64,000 bases of DNA from Megaustenia siamemsis (GCA_032433765.1 JAVIAB010000092.1:32772534-32836533); one strand, 5' to 3'. Shown: positions 44,441 to 55,870, numbered from the stretch's first letter. The notes: a model not told the origin generated them from the sequence alone. Translations and numbers: made by a program.

Positions 44441-44772
44441 ACAATATATTCATAAATCATTACAATGAATTACTAATGTAATAATTCAATAAATAACAAT
44501 GCCAATAATATTATTTCCACTCGTTTCATTTTGTTCGTGTATATACAAATGAAGCTGTGATCTGGCAAATTTTCAAAACGTTTTGATAAAATGTTGGAGA
44601 TAAATGAATATACTATCTTAAAAAGCTCTATATCAAGTGAATGATGTAGATTCTCATAACAATTAGGTTAACCCTTTTGATGCCTTTGTTAATAAAAGCC
44701 TGACAACAGGCAGAGCTCATATCAACAGCTAGATGGTATCGCTAGGTAACCTGTGTATCAATGATTGTGTTA

Positions 44773-45070
44773 CATCATCATCATCATCATCGAGTGCCGT
44801 CTCCGCAACGAAGGTTAGCTACCATGGAGCGCCATTCTGCTCTGTCTCTTGCTTTGATGGTGCAGGTTGTCATAGGCTGATTTGTCCATCTTTTGATGCT
44901 ATTCGTCCATGTTAGTCTTGGTCTACCTCTACCTCTTTTACCTTGTATTTTCCCCTCCAGAATTACTTTTAGTAGGCTGTTGTGTCTTTTAACATGGCCC
45001 AAAAATCGCATTTGTCTTGTTTGAATTACTTGAATTCTGTTACACAGAGAGTAAATCCATTTTAAAAGTT
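44773..45070 (-). mobile_element. LINE family 5, 3' fragment
   Basis: The minus strand reads MRFLGHVKRHNSLLKVILEG, GKRGRGRPRLTW, NSIKRWTNQPMTTCTIKARD and RAEWRSMVANLRCGDGTR. It then runs into (GAT)n at the low-coordinate end. Same terminal layout as the copy at 21.5-22.1 kb. Confidence 0.9.
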
Positions 45071-47280
45071 TTCTGTGTTTGGAACATTTAGATGAATTTT
45101 TTGTGCTATCTTACAGTTTTTTTATCAGAACAAGTAAAGAAGTGAAATGGTGAAGGCTATTTTATGAGGGGAAACCTTTATAGTCAATTCTGGCCAATTG
45201 TGACGGCGAACAAAGTGTATCTGGTGATAAAAGTAACACTGATTTATTCATCTATGATAAATATGATTGGACAAACCTAAAAAAATTTGAAAATAAAAGG
45301 GGGTAAAATCAGTAAGCACTGGCTGTGCAGCAAGCATCAAATGAAGAGTTTTTCTCGTTGTAAAACAGTTTTCTGAAGTGTAAAATTGTTGTTTGTTTGT
45401 CTCCAGGCATCAAAAATGTAAATATAAAGTAAAATATTTAGTTGGTGTGCATTTTAATGAGGGCTTATGTACAATACCAACTGGTAATAAAGTAGCGAAT
45501 TTGTCAAAATGATGTGATGCTGAGAGATGTATTTTGTGAAAAAATTTCATGCTGAAAGGGTAACAAAAATGAACTCTGAACACATCTATACATGTAGGAA
45601 AAGATCATCAAAATGGCAAGTTTTCTGGTTTAATTATTTGAAAGACTGTATCAAATACTGTGAAACAAAAATTTGTGATTTTTGAACAAACACTCAACTG
45701 TAATAAATTTGTGTCACTATTAATCTGATTACTCATTCTGTTATACATTTGTACAAATATTTCCTATACAGTTGCCATAGAAGACATTTGATAAAATATA
45801 TCAAGCATTATAAATTAATGCCACAACTGGCAAATTTGGACAGAAACAGATCATTAAAATAAAAACACACAAATTGTCAATAAATACTGAATTAAACTAC
45901 ATTTTTAATTTCATTAGGGTAATTTTAAAATAAACAAAAAACTACACACATCTTAAAATTTGATTATAGAGTTTGACATTTGAAAACCATTTTTCATGCA
46001 AGAAATTAAGAAGATGAATCTGTGCATTAAACAGAGTACTTATCATTACAAACACCCAAACATAGTATAGATACAAAGATCCATTATATCAAATTGATTA
46101 TATATTCATTTGACAAAGGCAATTTTAAAAAATAGCAGATGCTAGAGTCATCCCATACATCCAAATTAATTTTAATCACCAGCCTGTCATATTAAATCGG
46201 TCAACTACACCAACAATAAACAAACAAAAAAACAAAGACAAACATGAAAAAACTTGGCGATGAAGCTATCCATGTACCTGATGAACTGAGAAACAATTTT
46301 ACAGCTTTGCTGACATTAATGAATAACACATTTAATGAAAGGAATGTTATTTCAAACAACAAATTTGAAAGGGATGAAAACAGAGTACAAAATGTTGAAG
46401 AAAGAAATCAAGGAAAGATTTTAAAAACAAATGTGATAGAATATTAAAGTTAATGAAGTTATACAAATAAAGAAAAAGACATTACAAGGTCTGTATAATA
46501 TCAAAAGCACAGAAAGACTATACCATGCTGAACACTACGGAGACATACAAACACATAATCAAGAAAGCAAAAGGAGAACACCGAGAAAATATGGAGAATA
46601 ATAAACAACATTGTGTACAAGATACTTTTAAAAGCTAAAGATGATCACTTCCCGACCACAATTATGAAGGACCAATGTTCAATGCAAATAAAGGACATAA
46701 CAGATAGCCTTAGTACTTTCAAAAACTCCAGTCAGTAGATGTTCAATGAAAATAAACATTCACTCTATATTTGAAGAACTAGGAATATTAATTCAAGAGA
46801 ATTTAAAAAATCTTAAAAAACAACATATAATATAGATTGAATGCTTGAATTGAAGAATGAACAAAACAATTAAATAATGTGAAGATACAGGTGAACAGAA
46901 TAATTACAGCAGCACAGATGGAAAGGAGAGTTGTTAAAGATAAGCAAATAAAAAACAATCAGTAACTCAGTAAATACTCAGTTAGGAAAAAGGCAGGCAA
47001 TAGACGAGAATATAATATAGTCAAGAGTATAACATATTAGGGTTATATTACTATTAAGTCATACTGAAAATATGTGCACACAAAAAATACTAGAGCAAAA
47101 AGCAACATAAAAACCAACACGGATAAGGCTCAGTTTGGATTCAGATGGGAGAGAACCTGCTGATGCCACAACTGTTCAGGATAAATATTTGGAACAATTG
47201 CTCATTGATCGTTTCCGGTTGTTTCCAAAATGGAGGAATTATTTTTCTCCGGCTTGGTATATAACCGTTGATCAGAGGTT
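45071..47280. other. AT-rich intronic sequence without a supported gene
   Basis: 2.2 kb of low-complexity AT-rich DNA. A 67-codon plus frame at 46,244-46,447 is hydrophilic (Asn/Glu/Lys-rich) and matches nothing I know; it is probably chance or an old element. Confidence 0.45.
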
Positions 47281-50200
47281 TAACAAGCCGCTATCGTAAA
47301 AACGATGTTGTTAATGAAACGTAGACCTGATACAGAATGTGTAAATTAGCAGTAGATAGTTGTGATAGTTTTTTCGGCCCTAAAACAACAACAAAAATAG
47401 GATTCTGGAATGTTCGAACAATGGCCGCTCCGACGAAACATGCACAGGTCGCGAGCGAGATGGATAGATACGATCTAGATATTTTAGGATTAAGCGAAAT
47501 GCGCTGGCTTGGAACAGGTAGGAGATCTGTTGATAATAAAATAGTAGTTTTTTTCTGGAAGGGAAGATGGAAAACACCGTGAAGGAGTAGGCATAATGAT
47601 GACAGACATAGCTGCAAGAAGTTTATTAGAATGGGAACCGGTAAATAGCCGTCTGATACGAACACGCTACAAAACAAAACATGGAAGACTTTCAATTATT
47701 CAATGTTATGCGCCTACTAACGAAGCTGATGATGAAGTTAAGGACGATTTTTATAACCAACTGCAACAACTTATAAACAAAATACCAAAACACGATCTTT
47801 TAATTGTAATGGGAGACTTCAACGCCAAAGTAGGACAAGATAACGCAGGAGTGGAACATGTGATGGGGAGAGAAGGCTGTGATAATACTAGTCAGAATGG
47901 AGAAAGATTAATAGAATTATGTTTAATAGAAAATTTAGTTATAGGTGGGACATTATTTCCACACAAAAATATTCACAAAACAACATGGATATCTCCTGAT
48001 GATAGAACCTCCAATCAAATTGACCACCTATGTATTAAACAACAATTCAGATCATCATTAATAGATGTAAGAGCTTACAGAGGTGCTGATGTTAATAGTG
48101 ACCACAACCTGTGCATTGGGAAAATAAGATTAAAATTTAGAAACCAACAGAAGAGGTCAATTACACATAAAATTGATAGTCATAAACTGAAAGATGAAGC
48201 CATAAAGGAAAAGTTTAACATAGAGCTAAGTAATTGTTATACAGCACTCGGTGAAATAGACTTAGATATCAATGAGATGTGGGACTCACAGAGCAAAATA
48301 CTAATGACAGCAGCAGAAGCAAGTGCTGGACTGAAGAAAATGGAAAAACGAGCTTGGATCTCAGACACCACGTGGAAATACATCAAAGAAAGAAGAGAAG
48401 CGAAGAGAGCCATGACTAATGTAAAGACAGATCTTGGAAAGGTTCTGGCAAAAGCAACATACAAAGAATTAGACAACAAAGTGAAAAGTTCAGCAAGAAG
48501 AGATACAAGAGCTTATATAGACAATTTGGCAGAGAAAGCAGAAACAGCTGCAATTACAGGAGACAGCAGAACTCTTTATACTGTGCAAAAGATGCTGACA
48601 AACACCTATACATCCAGTGGAACACCAATTCTAGACAAATCTGGATCAATGCTAACAACAAGCGCAGACATAAAAGCCCGTTGGGCGGAACACTTCAAAG
48701 AAATTCTTAACCGTCCACTACCCCACAGTTTAATAGATTTTGAAACTGAAACACCAGCAGCAGAATTAAATGTAAATTTAGATGACTTCACCTTGAGTGA
48801 AATAGAAACCACCTTAAAGCTTATGACCAATAACAAGGCTGCTGGAGAGGATAAGTTAACAGCTGAGATCCTCAAGGCAATTGATAGCCATAATCTAATA
48901 CATCTCCAAAAAATGTTCAACATCATTTGGAAAACAGAGAAGACGCCTCATAAATGGAAAAAAGGAATCGTTAAGATCCCAAAAAAGGGCAATCTTAGAG
49001 ATTGTAACAACTGGAGAGGCGTGACACTTTTGTCAGTTGCCTCAAAGTTATTCTGCAAAATCATCCTAAATAGAATACAGGATTCAATAGATACAGTAAT
49101 GCGTGAAGAACAGGCTGGGTTTAGAAAAGGGAGAAGCTGTATTGACCACATTTTCACTCTACGACTTATATTGGAGGAACACATTGAAAAGCAAAAACCT
49201 TTTGTACTTAACTTCATCGACTTCAAAAAAGCATTTGATAGTATTCATAGAGATTCTTTGTGGAAAATTCTGAAGCAATATGGTTTACCATCAAAAATCA
49301 TAAATATTATCAAAGACATGTATGATGGTTACACATGTGCAGTTCGAACAGAGGAAGGACTGAGCGAATGTTTCCCAATAGAAACTGGGGTTAAACAAGG
49401 ATGTATTTTATCGCCCTTGTTATTTGGAATTGTTATGGACTTCATAATGAAGAAATGCTGCACTGGTAATAAAGGCATCGAATGGATACAAGGAGACCAT
49501 TTGGAGGACCTCGACTTTGCTGATGACATAGTCCTCATCAGCAGTCAGATAAAAACGATGCAGGAAAACACAAATGAACTATCATCAATAGCCAGCAAAA
49601 TTGGGCTTGAGATCAATCATGAAAAGACTAAAGTCATGACTAGTTTAATTCCAACAGGTGACAAAATATACATGGAAAACAAACCAGTAGAAGAGATCGA
49701 TCACTTTATCTATCTTGGAAGTCACATTGATCGAGAAGGGGATACGAGCAAAGAAATTAAAATCAGAATAGCTAAAGCAGCAATGTCTTTCAGAAGCCTT
49801 GAAAAGTTGTGGAAATCAAAACTTATCAGCACAAACACAAAACTTAGGCTATTCAAATCAAATGTACTATCAACCCTTACGTATGCGTGTGAAAGCTGGA
49901 AAACAACAAGAGATATAGAAACAAAGTTGAACGCATTTGAAAATAAATGTCTAAGGAAAATACTTGGTATAGCATGGAACGAATTCAAAACAAATGAGGA
50001 AATTAGAGAAATCGCCAATCAACCACTAATATCTTCAGTAATAAAGAAAAGACGATGGTCATACGTTGGACATGTGATGAGAAGAGATAATAACCGAATA
50101 GCAAAGCAAGCCCTCATATGGGAAACAACAGGTAAAAGAAAAAGAGGAAGACCCAGGGAGACACTGAGAAGAACATTGATGAGAGAGGCAAGAGCAGAAG

Positions 50201-50362
50201 GAGTCGGCTCCCTCAATGAGATAGAACTGCTTGCACAGAACAGAGACAGATGGCGAGATTTGATAAAATATCTTTAAAAGAAAACTGCTAGAACAAAAAA
50301 ATCCATATAGGAGAAGGTGTATCTTGGTCTACGCCCTATGGGCCGGTTACGGCTCGAAAGGC
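47281..50362 (+). mobile_element. LINE family 2, near full length
   Basis: A short 5' leader (~47,281-47,336) and then what was one frame from the ATG at 47,337 to 50,277. A single +1 error in the T7 run at 47,548-47,554 splits it (81 and 893 codons). The endonuclease has FWNVRTM, EMRWLGTG, QCYAPT, MGDFNAKVG and NSDHNL. RT has KAAGEDKLTAEI, GFRKGRSCIDHIF, FIDFKKAFDSI, GVKQGCILSPLLFG and FADD (49,516-49,527). The C-terminus has YACESWKT, RRWSYVGHVMRR and KRKRGRPRET. 3' UTR of ~85 bp ending GGTTACGGCTCGAAAG. The 3' end directly abuts a family 1a LINE. RTE-like by layout; clade uncertain. Confidence 0.94.
47596..50277 (+). CDS. LINE family 2 main frame (endonuclease remainder plus RT)
   Basis: 893 codons, uninterrupted. 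Residues ~1-175 complete the endonuclease (YAPT, GDFNAKVG, SDHNLCIG). Residues ~400-690 are RT with FADD at residues 641-644. The last ~200 residues are the conserved non-LTR tail. With the first 70 codons upstream, read across one T-run shift, the protein would be ~980 residues, a normal single-ORF length. Probably only one mutation from intact, so a recent insertion. Confidence 0.93.
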   Translation: MMTDIAARSLLEWEPVNSRLIRTRYKTKHGRLSIIQCYAPTNEADDEVKDDFYNQLQQLINKIPKHDLLIVMGDFNAKVGQDNAGVEHVMGREGCDNTSQNGERLIELCLIENLVIGGTLFPHKNIHKTTWISPDDRTSNQIDHLCIKQQFRSSLIDVRAYRGADVNSDHNLCIGKIRLKFRNQQKRSITHKIDSHKLKDEAIKEKFNIELSNCYTALGEIDLDINEMWDSQSKILMTAAEASAGLKKMEKRAWISDTTWKYIKERREAKRAMTNVKTDLGKVLAKATYKELDNKVKSSARRDTRAYIDNLAEKAETAAITGDSRTLYTVQKMLTNTYTSSGTPILDKSGSMLTTSADIKARWAEHFKEILNRPLPHSLIDFETETPAAELNVNLDDFTLSEIETTLKLMTNNKAAGEDKLTAEILKAIDSHNLIHLQKMFNIIWKTEKTPHKWKKGIVKIPKKGNLRDCNNWRGVTLLSVASKLFCKIILNRIQDSIDTVMREEQAGFRKGRSCIDHIFTLRLILEEHIEKQKPFVLNFIDFKKAFDSIHRDSLWKILKQYGLPSKIINIIKDMYDGYTCAVRTEEGLSECFPIETGVKQGCILSPLLFGIVMDFIMKKCCTGNKGIEWIQGDHLEDLDFADDIVLISSQIKTMQENTNELSSIASKIGLEINHEKTKVMTSLIPTGDKIYMENKPVEEIDHFIYLGSHIDREGDTSKEIKIRIAKAAMSFRSLEKLWKSKLISTNTKLRLFKSNVLSTLTYACESWKTTRDIETKLNAFENKCLRKILGIAWNEFKTNEEIREIANQPLISSVIKKRRWSYVGHVMRRDNNRIAKQALIWETTGKRKRGRPRETLRRTLMREARAEGVGSLNEIELLAQNRDRWRDLIKYL

Positions 50363-51345
50363 CGTTGACTGGCAACAAACAGCGGTCATAAGAACTGGAA
50401 ACCAATTGGGAATGTTTCAACAAATAAAACAGGGTGTGAGACAAGGTTGTGTGCTGTCACCAGATTTGTTTAATATATATAGTGAGATTATTTTAAGATC
50501 TATAAGGGACATGCCTGGAATAACAATTGGAGGTCATAATATAAATAATCTAAGGTATGCTGATGATACAGTCTTAATCGCCAAGAGTGAAAATGAGTTA
50601 CATGAAATGTTGGACAATATAGTGAAAGAAAGCAAAAATAAAGGACTCAGCCTTAATAGCAAAAAGACAGAGGTAAAGGTAACAACAAAGAAAAAGACAT
50701 CACCTCAGTGCAAAATAAAGACAAGTGGAGCAATATTAAAACAGGTAAATGAATTTAAATATTTGGGAACTTTGTTAACCTCAGACGGAAGATGTACAAA
50801 AGAGGTGAGATGCAGAATGGCTCAGGCAAAAGCAGCTTTCCAAAAAATTAGGAAGATACTATGCAATCTATTTTTGACAATAGAAACAAGAAAAAGAGTT
50901 CTTAAATGTTACGTAGAGCCAGTCTTAACATATGGATGCGAATCATGGACAATAGGACAACAGACAAGAAAATCACTGGAGTCTGTAGAAATGTGGTTTT
51001 ACAGAAGAATGTTGAGAGTACCATGGATAGCTAAGAAGAGTAATGAAGATGTTCTGAGAGAGGTCAAAACAAAAAGAGAGCTAATTTCCAATGTTAGGAA
51101 GAAACAATCATCATTTTTTGGCCATGTAATGAGAAGAGAACAACTTGAATATATTGTAACAACTGGAAAAATTGAGGGACGAAGAGATAGAGGGAAGCAA
51201 AGAGAAAAAATGCCAGACAGCTTAAGAGAATGGCTTGACAGAAGGTTAACAACAGAAATGATAAATAGCTGCCGAGATCGAAAGTTGTGGAGAGACATGA
51301 TCACCTATGCCAGTAGACCCGGTACTTGATGATGATGATGATGAA
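50363..51345 (+). mobile_element. LINE family 1a, longest copy (RT domain to 3' tail)
   Basis: Abuts the end of LINE family 2. An open frame at 50,406-51,329 (307 codons) holds GVRQGCVLSPDLFNIYSE, the catalytic YADD (50,556-50,567), EFKYLGTLL, TYGCESWTIG, FYRRMLRVPW, FFGHVMRRE and the terminal block CRDRKLWRDMITYASRPGT, followed by (GAT)n. 5'-truncated: no endonuclease. Serves here as the reference for the other family 1a fragments. Confidence 0.95.
50406..51329 (+). CDS. Family 1a reverse transcriptase C-terminal frame
   Basis: 307 codons beginning in the RT palm just before the GVRQGC block. It contains the YADD active site but not the upstream fingers motifs, so it cannot be an active polymerase. 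No stops, few unusual residues; a relatively young copy. Confidence 0.85.
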   Translation: MGMFQQIKQGVRQGCVLSPDLFNIYSEIILRSIRDMPGITIGGHNINNLRYADDTVLIAKSENELHEMLDNIVKESKNKGLSLNSKKTEVKVTTKKKTSPQCKIKTSGAILKQVNEFKYLGTLLTSDGRCTKEVRCRMAQAKAAFQKIRKILCNLFLTIETRKRVLKCYVEPVLTYGCESWTIGQQTRKSLESVEMWFYRRMLRVPWIAKKSNEDVLREVKTKRELISNVRKKQSSFFGHVMRREQLEYIVTTGKIEGRRDRGKQREKMPDSLREWLDRRLTTEMINSCRDRKLWRDMITYASRPGT

Positions 51346-51579
51346 TACTAGAATATATTAACAAATAGGAAGTTGTAGTAGAGATGCGGTTAGTGAATTT
51401 GTCTAGTGAGGACAAGATGTCAGGTTTATTCCACTAGCACCAGTTCTAGTTTCTCAGGATTTTTTGCGGGGGAAAGAGATGGCAGCCTATTGTAGTTCTG
51501 ACCACATTACTCAAAAATGTCCTATGTTTAATAAAAAAGTATGGGCACTAACACCACATTCAATTCATTGAATCAATTC

Positions 51580-51835
51580 AGAACTACGTACAGAGACAAC
51601 AAATGAAATGGTTTGCTCATCTGGAAAGAAGTCGGCCCAGAAATTCAAATACCAGACAGAAGATGTTTTTAAAAAGGTGATGGTAGAGGAGCCCATGGTA
51701 GCCCCAGAGTAAGAGGGACTGACAACATCCACAAAATGCTACAACATCAATTGACAATGACTGAGGCTGCTTGAAGGGCAAGAACTAGAACTCTTTATCT
51801 CCCTCAACTCCTAAGTACACCACATTTACTATATG
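51580..51835 (+). mobile_element. LINE 3' fragment (family 7-like tail)
   Basis: Reads NYVQRQQMKWFAHLERSRPR, then after a break GTDNIHKMLQHQLTMTEAA and RTRTLYLPQL, a usual C-terminal layout of LINEs whose RT tail has KWFGHL and a GRPRVRW-type basic block. Frame breaks present. Confidence 0.6.
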
Positions 51836-52003
51836 TCATGCTTAAAGTGTGGTGACATGTTCTTTTTTCTTGTATTAAATGTACCAAAGTGTGGTAATTC
51901 CAAATAATTGACCAACTGATGAATGGTTTTGTACTATCCCATAATATTAATCCTAGGATAAATAAATTTATCAAACTATTTAATTTTTATTTTTTTATTT
52001 CAG

Positions 52004-52083
52004 GTAAAGACGGTAAAATAATTTCACGATTCAAAGCAAACTCAGTCGATCAAGCACACTTGGAATATGACTCCTTAAATTAA
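52004..52083 (+). CDS. Host gene 2, terminal coding exon
   Basis: A long polypyrimidine tract and CAG end at 52,003. The exon supplies GT to complete the split Gly codon from 35,494, then reads KDGKIISRFKANSVDQAHLE and YDSLN with TAA at 52,081-52,083. The joined tail is short and hydrophilic. An AATAAA lies at ~52,194, ~110 bp past the stop and consistent with a poly(A) signal, just before a minisatellite. Confidence 0.72.
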
Positions 52084-52193
52084 CTACTACTTTGTAGGTG
52101 GCCAATGCTTGATAAATCAAGATGAAGACTAGACAGTTTGAATTATTGTTCCTGGTTAGTAATGCTGGTTCATGTATCCAATATTTTCCCATT

Positions 52194-52200
52194 TAAATAA
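52194..52200 (+). terminator. Possible poly(A) signal (AATAAA)
   Basis: TTTAAATAAACTC about 110 bp after the stop of host gene 2. Fits the expected distance, but this is an AT-rich genome, so chance is possible. Confidence 0.35.
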
Positions 52201-52236
52201 ACTCACTACCACAAAGAGACAAAGCTACAGTTTGTC

Positions 52237-52565
52237 CAGTTACAGGCAGGATGACAGTAATGATTACAGTTACAGGCAGGATGACGGTAATGATTACAGT
52301 TACAGGCAGGATGATGGTAATGATTACAGTTACAGGCAGGATGACAGTAATGATTACAGTTACAGGCAGGATGACAGTAATGATTACAGTTACAGGCAGG
52401 ATGACAGTAATGATTACAGTTACAGGCAGGATAACAGTAATGATTCCAGTTACAGGCAAGATGACAGTAATGATTCCAGTTACAGGCAAGATGACAGTAA
52501 TGATTCCAGTTACAGGCAAGATGACAGTAATGATTCCAGTTACAGGCAAGATCACAGTAATGATT
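52237..52565. repeat. 30-bp minisatellite, ~11 units
   Basis: Units contain GTTACAGGCAGGATGACAGT and then AATGATTACA. 30 is a multiple of 3, so several frames on both strands remain open; not coding. The first half has GATTACA and the second half GATTCCA variants in blocks. Confidence 0.96.
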
Positions 52566-53289
52566 ACAAGTCAGAATTGGTCAATCACTACCTGTCAAAT
52601 CAAAACAATACGATAATTGCAAAACTCACAAACTTTCTTAGTTCCACTGACTAAGTTATGTCAGAGCTAGGAGGAACTTAAACTAACAAAGGAAGACAAG
52701 CTCATAAAAATATTCTCAGAGACTGTACTCAAGAAACAAGTTCTCTTGAATATGGAAGTGGCTGATATCTCTTGTAACAAAATATTTGTGTGAAAAAAAT
52801 AATTGGTAAATTTTAATAAAGAAGGGATGGAAAACTTGAGAAAAACAAAAAGCATAAGTTTCAAAATACATTTTCTTCTACAAGAATAAAGTCAAACAAA
52901 ATCTTTGTTCAGGAAAAGGCTTTTAGAATATAGCACCAGGCTTCTTAATGAACAAATTAACAGGTAATTTGAAAAATAGTATTTAATGTGTAAAGCACAA
53001 ATGTATCTTCTGAATCTTGTCAAATAAGAACATTATTGCTTCTTTACAAATAGACATATGTCCATCTCAGCTAGGTGGTCTCTGTTCAGTGATATTATTA
53101 TGTTAAATGTAAAGACACAACAAAAATATCATAATAAAGAGTGCATATATTTTAAAATTTTCAAAATTTGAAGAACCTTGATGAGCAACCTAAAACAAAC
53201 ATTTTATGTACTTTAAGACTGTAGATTTTAATTTTAGTGACTGGGGTTTAGAAAAAAAACTAAAATATTTTAAGTTGGGTCAGAAGAAT
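52566..53289. other. Unassigned AT-rich sequence
   Basis: No supported feature. Confidence 0.4.
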
Positions 53290-54345
53290 GCAAAAGGTAA
53301 AGAACCACAGCAATAGATCATTGGTTTCAATGCACCCCAAATCTATGCGAAGCCCTCAGACTCATACCATGGTCCAACTGTAAAAAATAAAACAAAAATA
53401 ATTCAAGATGTTCCAGGAATAGTCTCCAAAAATGAGCTATCCGAGACCAGAATGAGATCCATATCACTCAACATGCTCCAGGAAAAATATCCCAGAAATA
53501 TATGGAAAAAGGTTTCCACAAATAGTTTCACAACTGAAGCCTCAAAGAAGGGAGGCAGTAGCATCTATATAACCTACCAATATGGAAAGACAGAAACATA
53601 CTCTCTTCTAGCCTGAATAAGATGCACACATTTTAGAGCAGAGGCAATGACACTCCACACAGCGATACAAACTCTCAACACACAAGAGGTTCTAAGTACA
53701 AAAATTGTCATTTACACCGATGCAAAGTCAGTCATACAAGCAATGTCAAGTCCAGAACAGGACAGACACATCCAAGAAATAAAGAACAACATATGTTCAC
53801 TTACAGAAAAGACCGAACTAGTCCTGCAGTGGATACCAGCACATTATGGCATCCCTAGAAATGAGAAAGCAGATGAACTTGTAAAAGCAAGTGGAAGCCA
53901 TCAACAGTCCAACCAACCCCAAAGCGTCAAAGAAAGAAAAACAATCCTGAAGTAAGCTAGGAAAACAGAATCAGAATGGAGGGAGTTGCATGGAAAATAT
54001 GAGCCAGAACATGACAGCCAAAACAAACATGAGCAGACCAAGACATTCAGACTCAGAACAGGTTATTGTGACCTCAGAGCACATCTACACAAGATAGGAT
54101 TCAGTGATGTAGCAACATGTGACTATGGAGCATCCAAACAAACTCCAGAGCAAACACTGCAGGGCTGCAGCACTCTAAACACCCTAAGAAAACAAATATG
54201 CCCCACAAAAACAACCCTACTTGAAAAGCTATGGAGAACTGGTGATGACCGTAAACGTAGTCTTGTTAGTGACCTATACTGGGAAATTTGGACGTCATGG
54301 GACACACCAAAATGGCAGCTTATTTATATTCGAGCTATGGACTAA
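53290..54345 (+). pseudogene. LINE family 4 (Jockey-like) 3' part with RNase H
   Basis: Reads SLNMLQEKYPRNIWKKV, TEASKKGGSSIYITY (a degraded TDGS-type RNase H start), FRAEAMTLHTAI (catalytic Glu), IYTDAKSVIQAM (catalytic Asp) and LQWIPAHYGIPRNEKADELV (His/Asp). It then gives the post-RNase H cysteine/histidine tail RLRTGYCDLRAHLHKIG, EQTLQGCSTLNTLRKQ and TTLLEKLW. Stops near 53,617 and 53,952. Complements the 5' half at 20.6-24.3 kb; both lack the RT core. Confidence 0.9.
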
Positions 54346-54619
54346 GCAATGTTTACATTGAACAACACGATATATGTTATTGCAGCGAGTTGGCAGATTT
54401 TTGAAAATGTTTTCAAGGGTTTGAACATAAATGTTTGTTCACAGTTCGTTAACCTTCGCTGTATATAAAGTCGTTAATTCGATGGCTTCGTTTCGGACAT
54501 TTGTGACCTTGGTAGCTAAGGACCTAACTTGTGCAAACGGATGGCATGGGCAAGGATCATTTTGAATCTATGAAGTGGGCTCATTTTGTGTTTAACTCAA
54601 AAGCATATGTGCTTTTTAA
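54346..54619. other. Unassigned sequence
   Basis: Spacer before a host exon. Confidence 0.3.
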
Positions 54620-54624
54620 CCAGA

Positions 54625-55364
54625 CCTTTTTTGGGGGGGACTCAATGAAGATATCCCCGATGGAAGAATAAATTGTACTATTAGTCCCATAAATGATTCG
54701 CTTCCAGGGGTTTATGATGTAAACAAAGCAGTTTTGTCATTGCAAGTGAATAATGTCCACACCTATAATTGGTCAGGATTGTGTAGCAGCAGCAGCTTTA
54801 TAGCGAACACAGAAAACATCACAGGATTGTGCTGTTCTGAAACAGCTATGCTATGCTACCCTAGAATTGCCTTTAATGGGATTACTGTGACCACAAACCA
54901 CTCTCCATGTGTGTGCCACATATTTACACCCCAGAAAGAAATACTGAATATAACAACATCATATGCCATCTGTGATTTTAATGACCACAGACCAGGAGCC
55001 TCCAGTATGATTGATACAACTGTTGCACCAAGCACTTCATCAGCAGAGCCATATCTATGGAATGTTAATCTGACATTGTTCTTGAATGATGTCCAAGTTA
55101 ATGAGACATCAGAATCGTGTGGCAGCAGCTACAAGAAGGGAGCGGTGAACATCAAGTTCTGCTGCTATAAAGGAGACTTGTCTTGCTATCCCAGAATTGC
55201 CTTAAATGGGATCACTGTAGTTGAAAACTTCTCCTCTTGTGCAAACTACACATTCACATCTAAGAGTGAATCAGTGAAGGTCACAAAATCATATTCTCTC
55301 TGTGGTTTTACTAACTACAGGTCAGGTGGCTTCTGTTGGATTGGAAATGATAACTTACCACCAC
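54625..55364 (+). CDS. Host gene 3 exon: duplicated Cys-rich extracellular domain
   Basis: GTGCTTTTTAACCAG gives a plausible acceptor at 54,624. The frame opens at 54,620 and reads LNEDIPDGRINC, then two tandem ~95-residue domains. Each has LCC/FCC, the near-identical CYPRIAFNGITV / CYPRIALNGITV, a spaced C.C or C-A-N-Y-T, and C-DFNDHR / C-GFTNYRSG. About nine N-glycosylation sequons point to a secreted or surface protein. No domain family recognised. CAG|GTCAGG at 55,320 may be the donor. Otherwise the frame runs on into repeat D, whose insertion would then truncate the gene. Confidence 0.65.
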
Positions 55365-55870
55365 TGTGTGTCTATATGTTTGGAATTGGAGTCATCAATA
55401 ATGGCCTAACATCATCAAGTGCTATGATGATCATCATTTTCGGGAGGACGTGAGCTCCCATGGTATATGGTTGATAGGCGGCAGGAACCATGAAGGCTAT
55501 GTCTGAAAAGTGTTCCTTCTTGCAGTTTCCTCATATTCCAAGTCCGGCTTGTTGCAGGAGCTACTGAGTTACGTGCTCTGTGCACACCGTGAGCTGTGTG
55601 TCACATCCGTTTTGATCCTGCTTCGATATCCCGCTTGTTTACGATGAATGATGATGTCGTATGACAGGGAACAGTTGGCTGTGTTCACTTTCTGCGCGGT
55701 TTTGCCTTATGTCTTTTGGCGTGTGCTGAGACTGCTACGATGGGGACTACAGTTACCTTTCTTTGTTTGGGAGATGAGTTAGTAATTCGGATATTCCACT
55801 GGCACGGGCGGTTGAGCAATTATGGATTTTAATTCGTTTGCTGTGATACCGAGGCCTTCCATAACCAATA
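55365..55870 (+). repeat. Repeat D, copy 2
   Basis: Same landmarks as 12,095-12,612, beginning TGTGTCTATATGTTTGGAAT and ending GATACCGAGGCCTTCCATAA. Lies directly after the duplicated-domain exon and would contribute 29 codons if that frame is not spliced. Confidence 0.8.

Larger units (their letters stand above)
35495..52003 (+). other. Inferred 16.5-kb intron of host gene 2
   Basis: Bounded by GTAAGT and TTTTTTTATTTCAG. It contains LINE copies of families 1, 2, 3, 5 and 7, SINE-B, a MITE and three minisatellites. The pairing rests on phase agreement and a sensible joined C-terminus; other exons inside cannot be excluded. Confidence 0.6.

Noticed and set aside
46244..46447. 67-codon hydrophilic frame as a gene
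   Set aside because: Short, Asn/Glu/Lys-rich in AT-rich DNA, no splice context or recognisable motif.
52172..52654. SYRQDDSND / VTGRMTVMI repeat proteins
   Set aside because: 30-bp minisatellite open in several frames on both strands, with no splice or start context.
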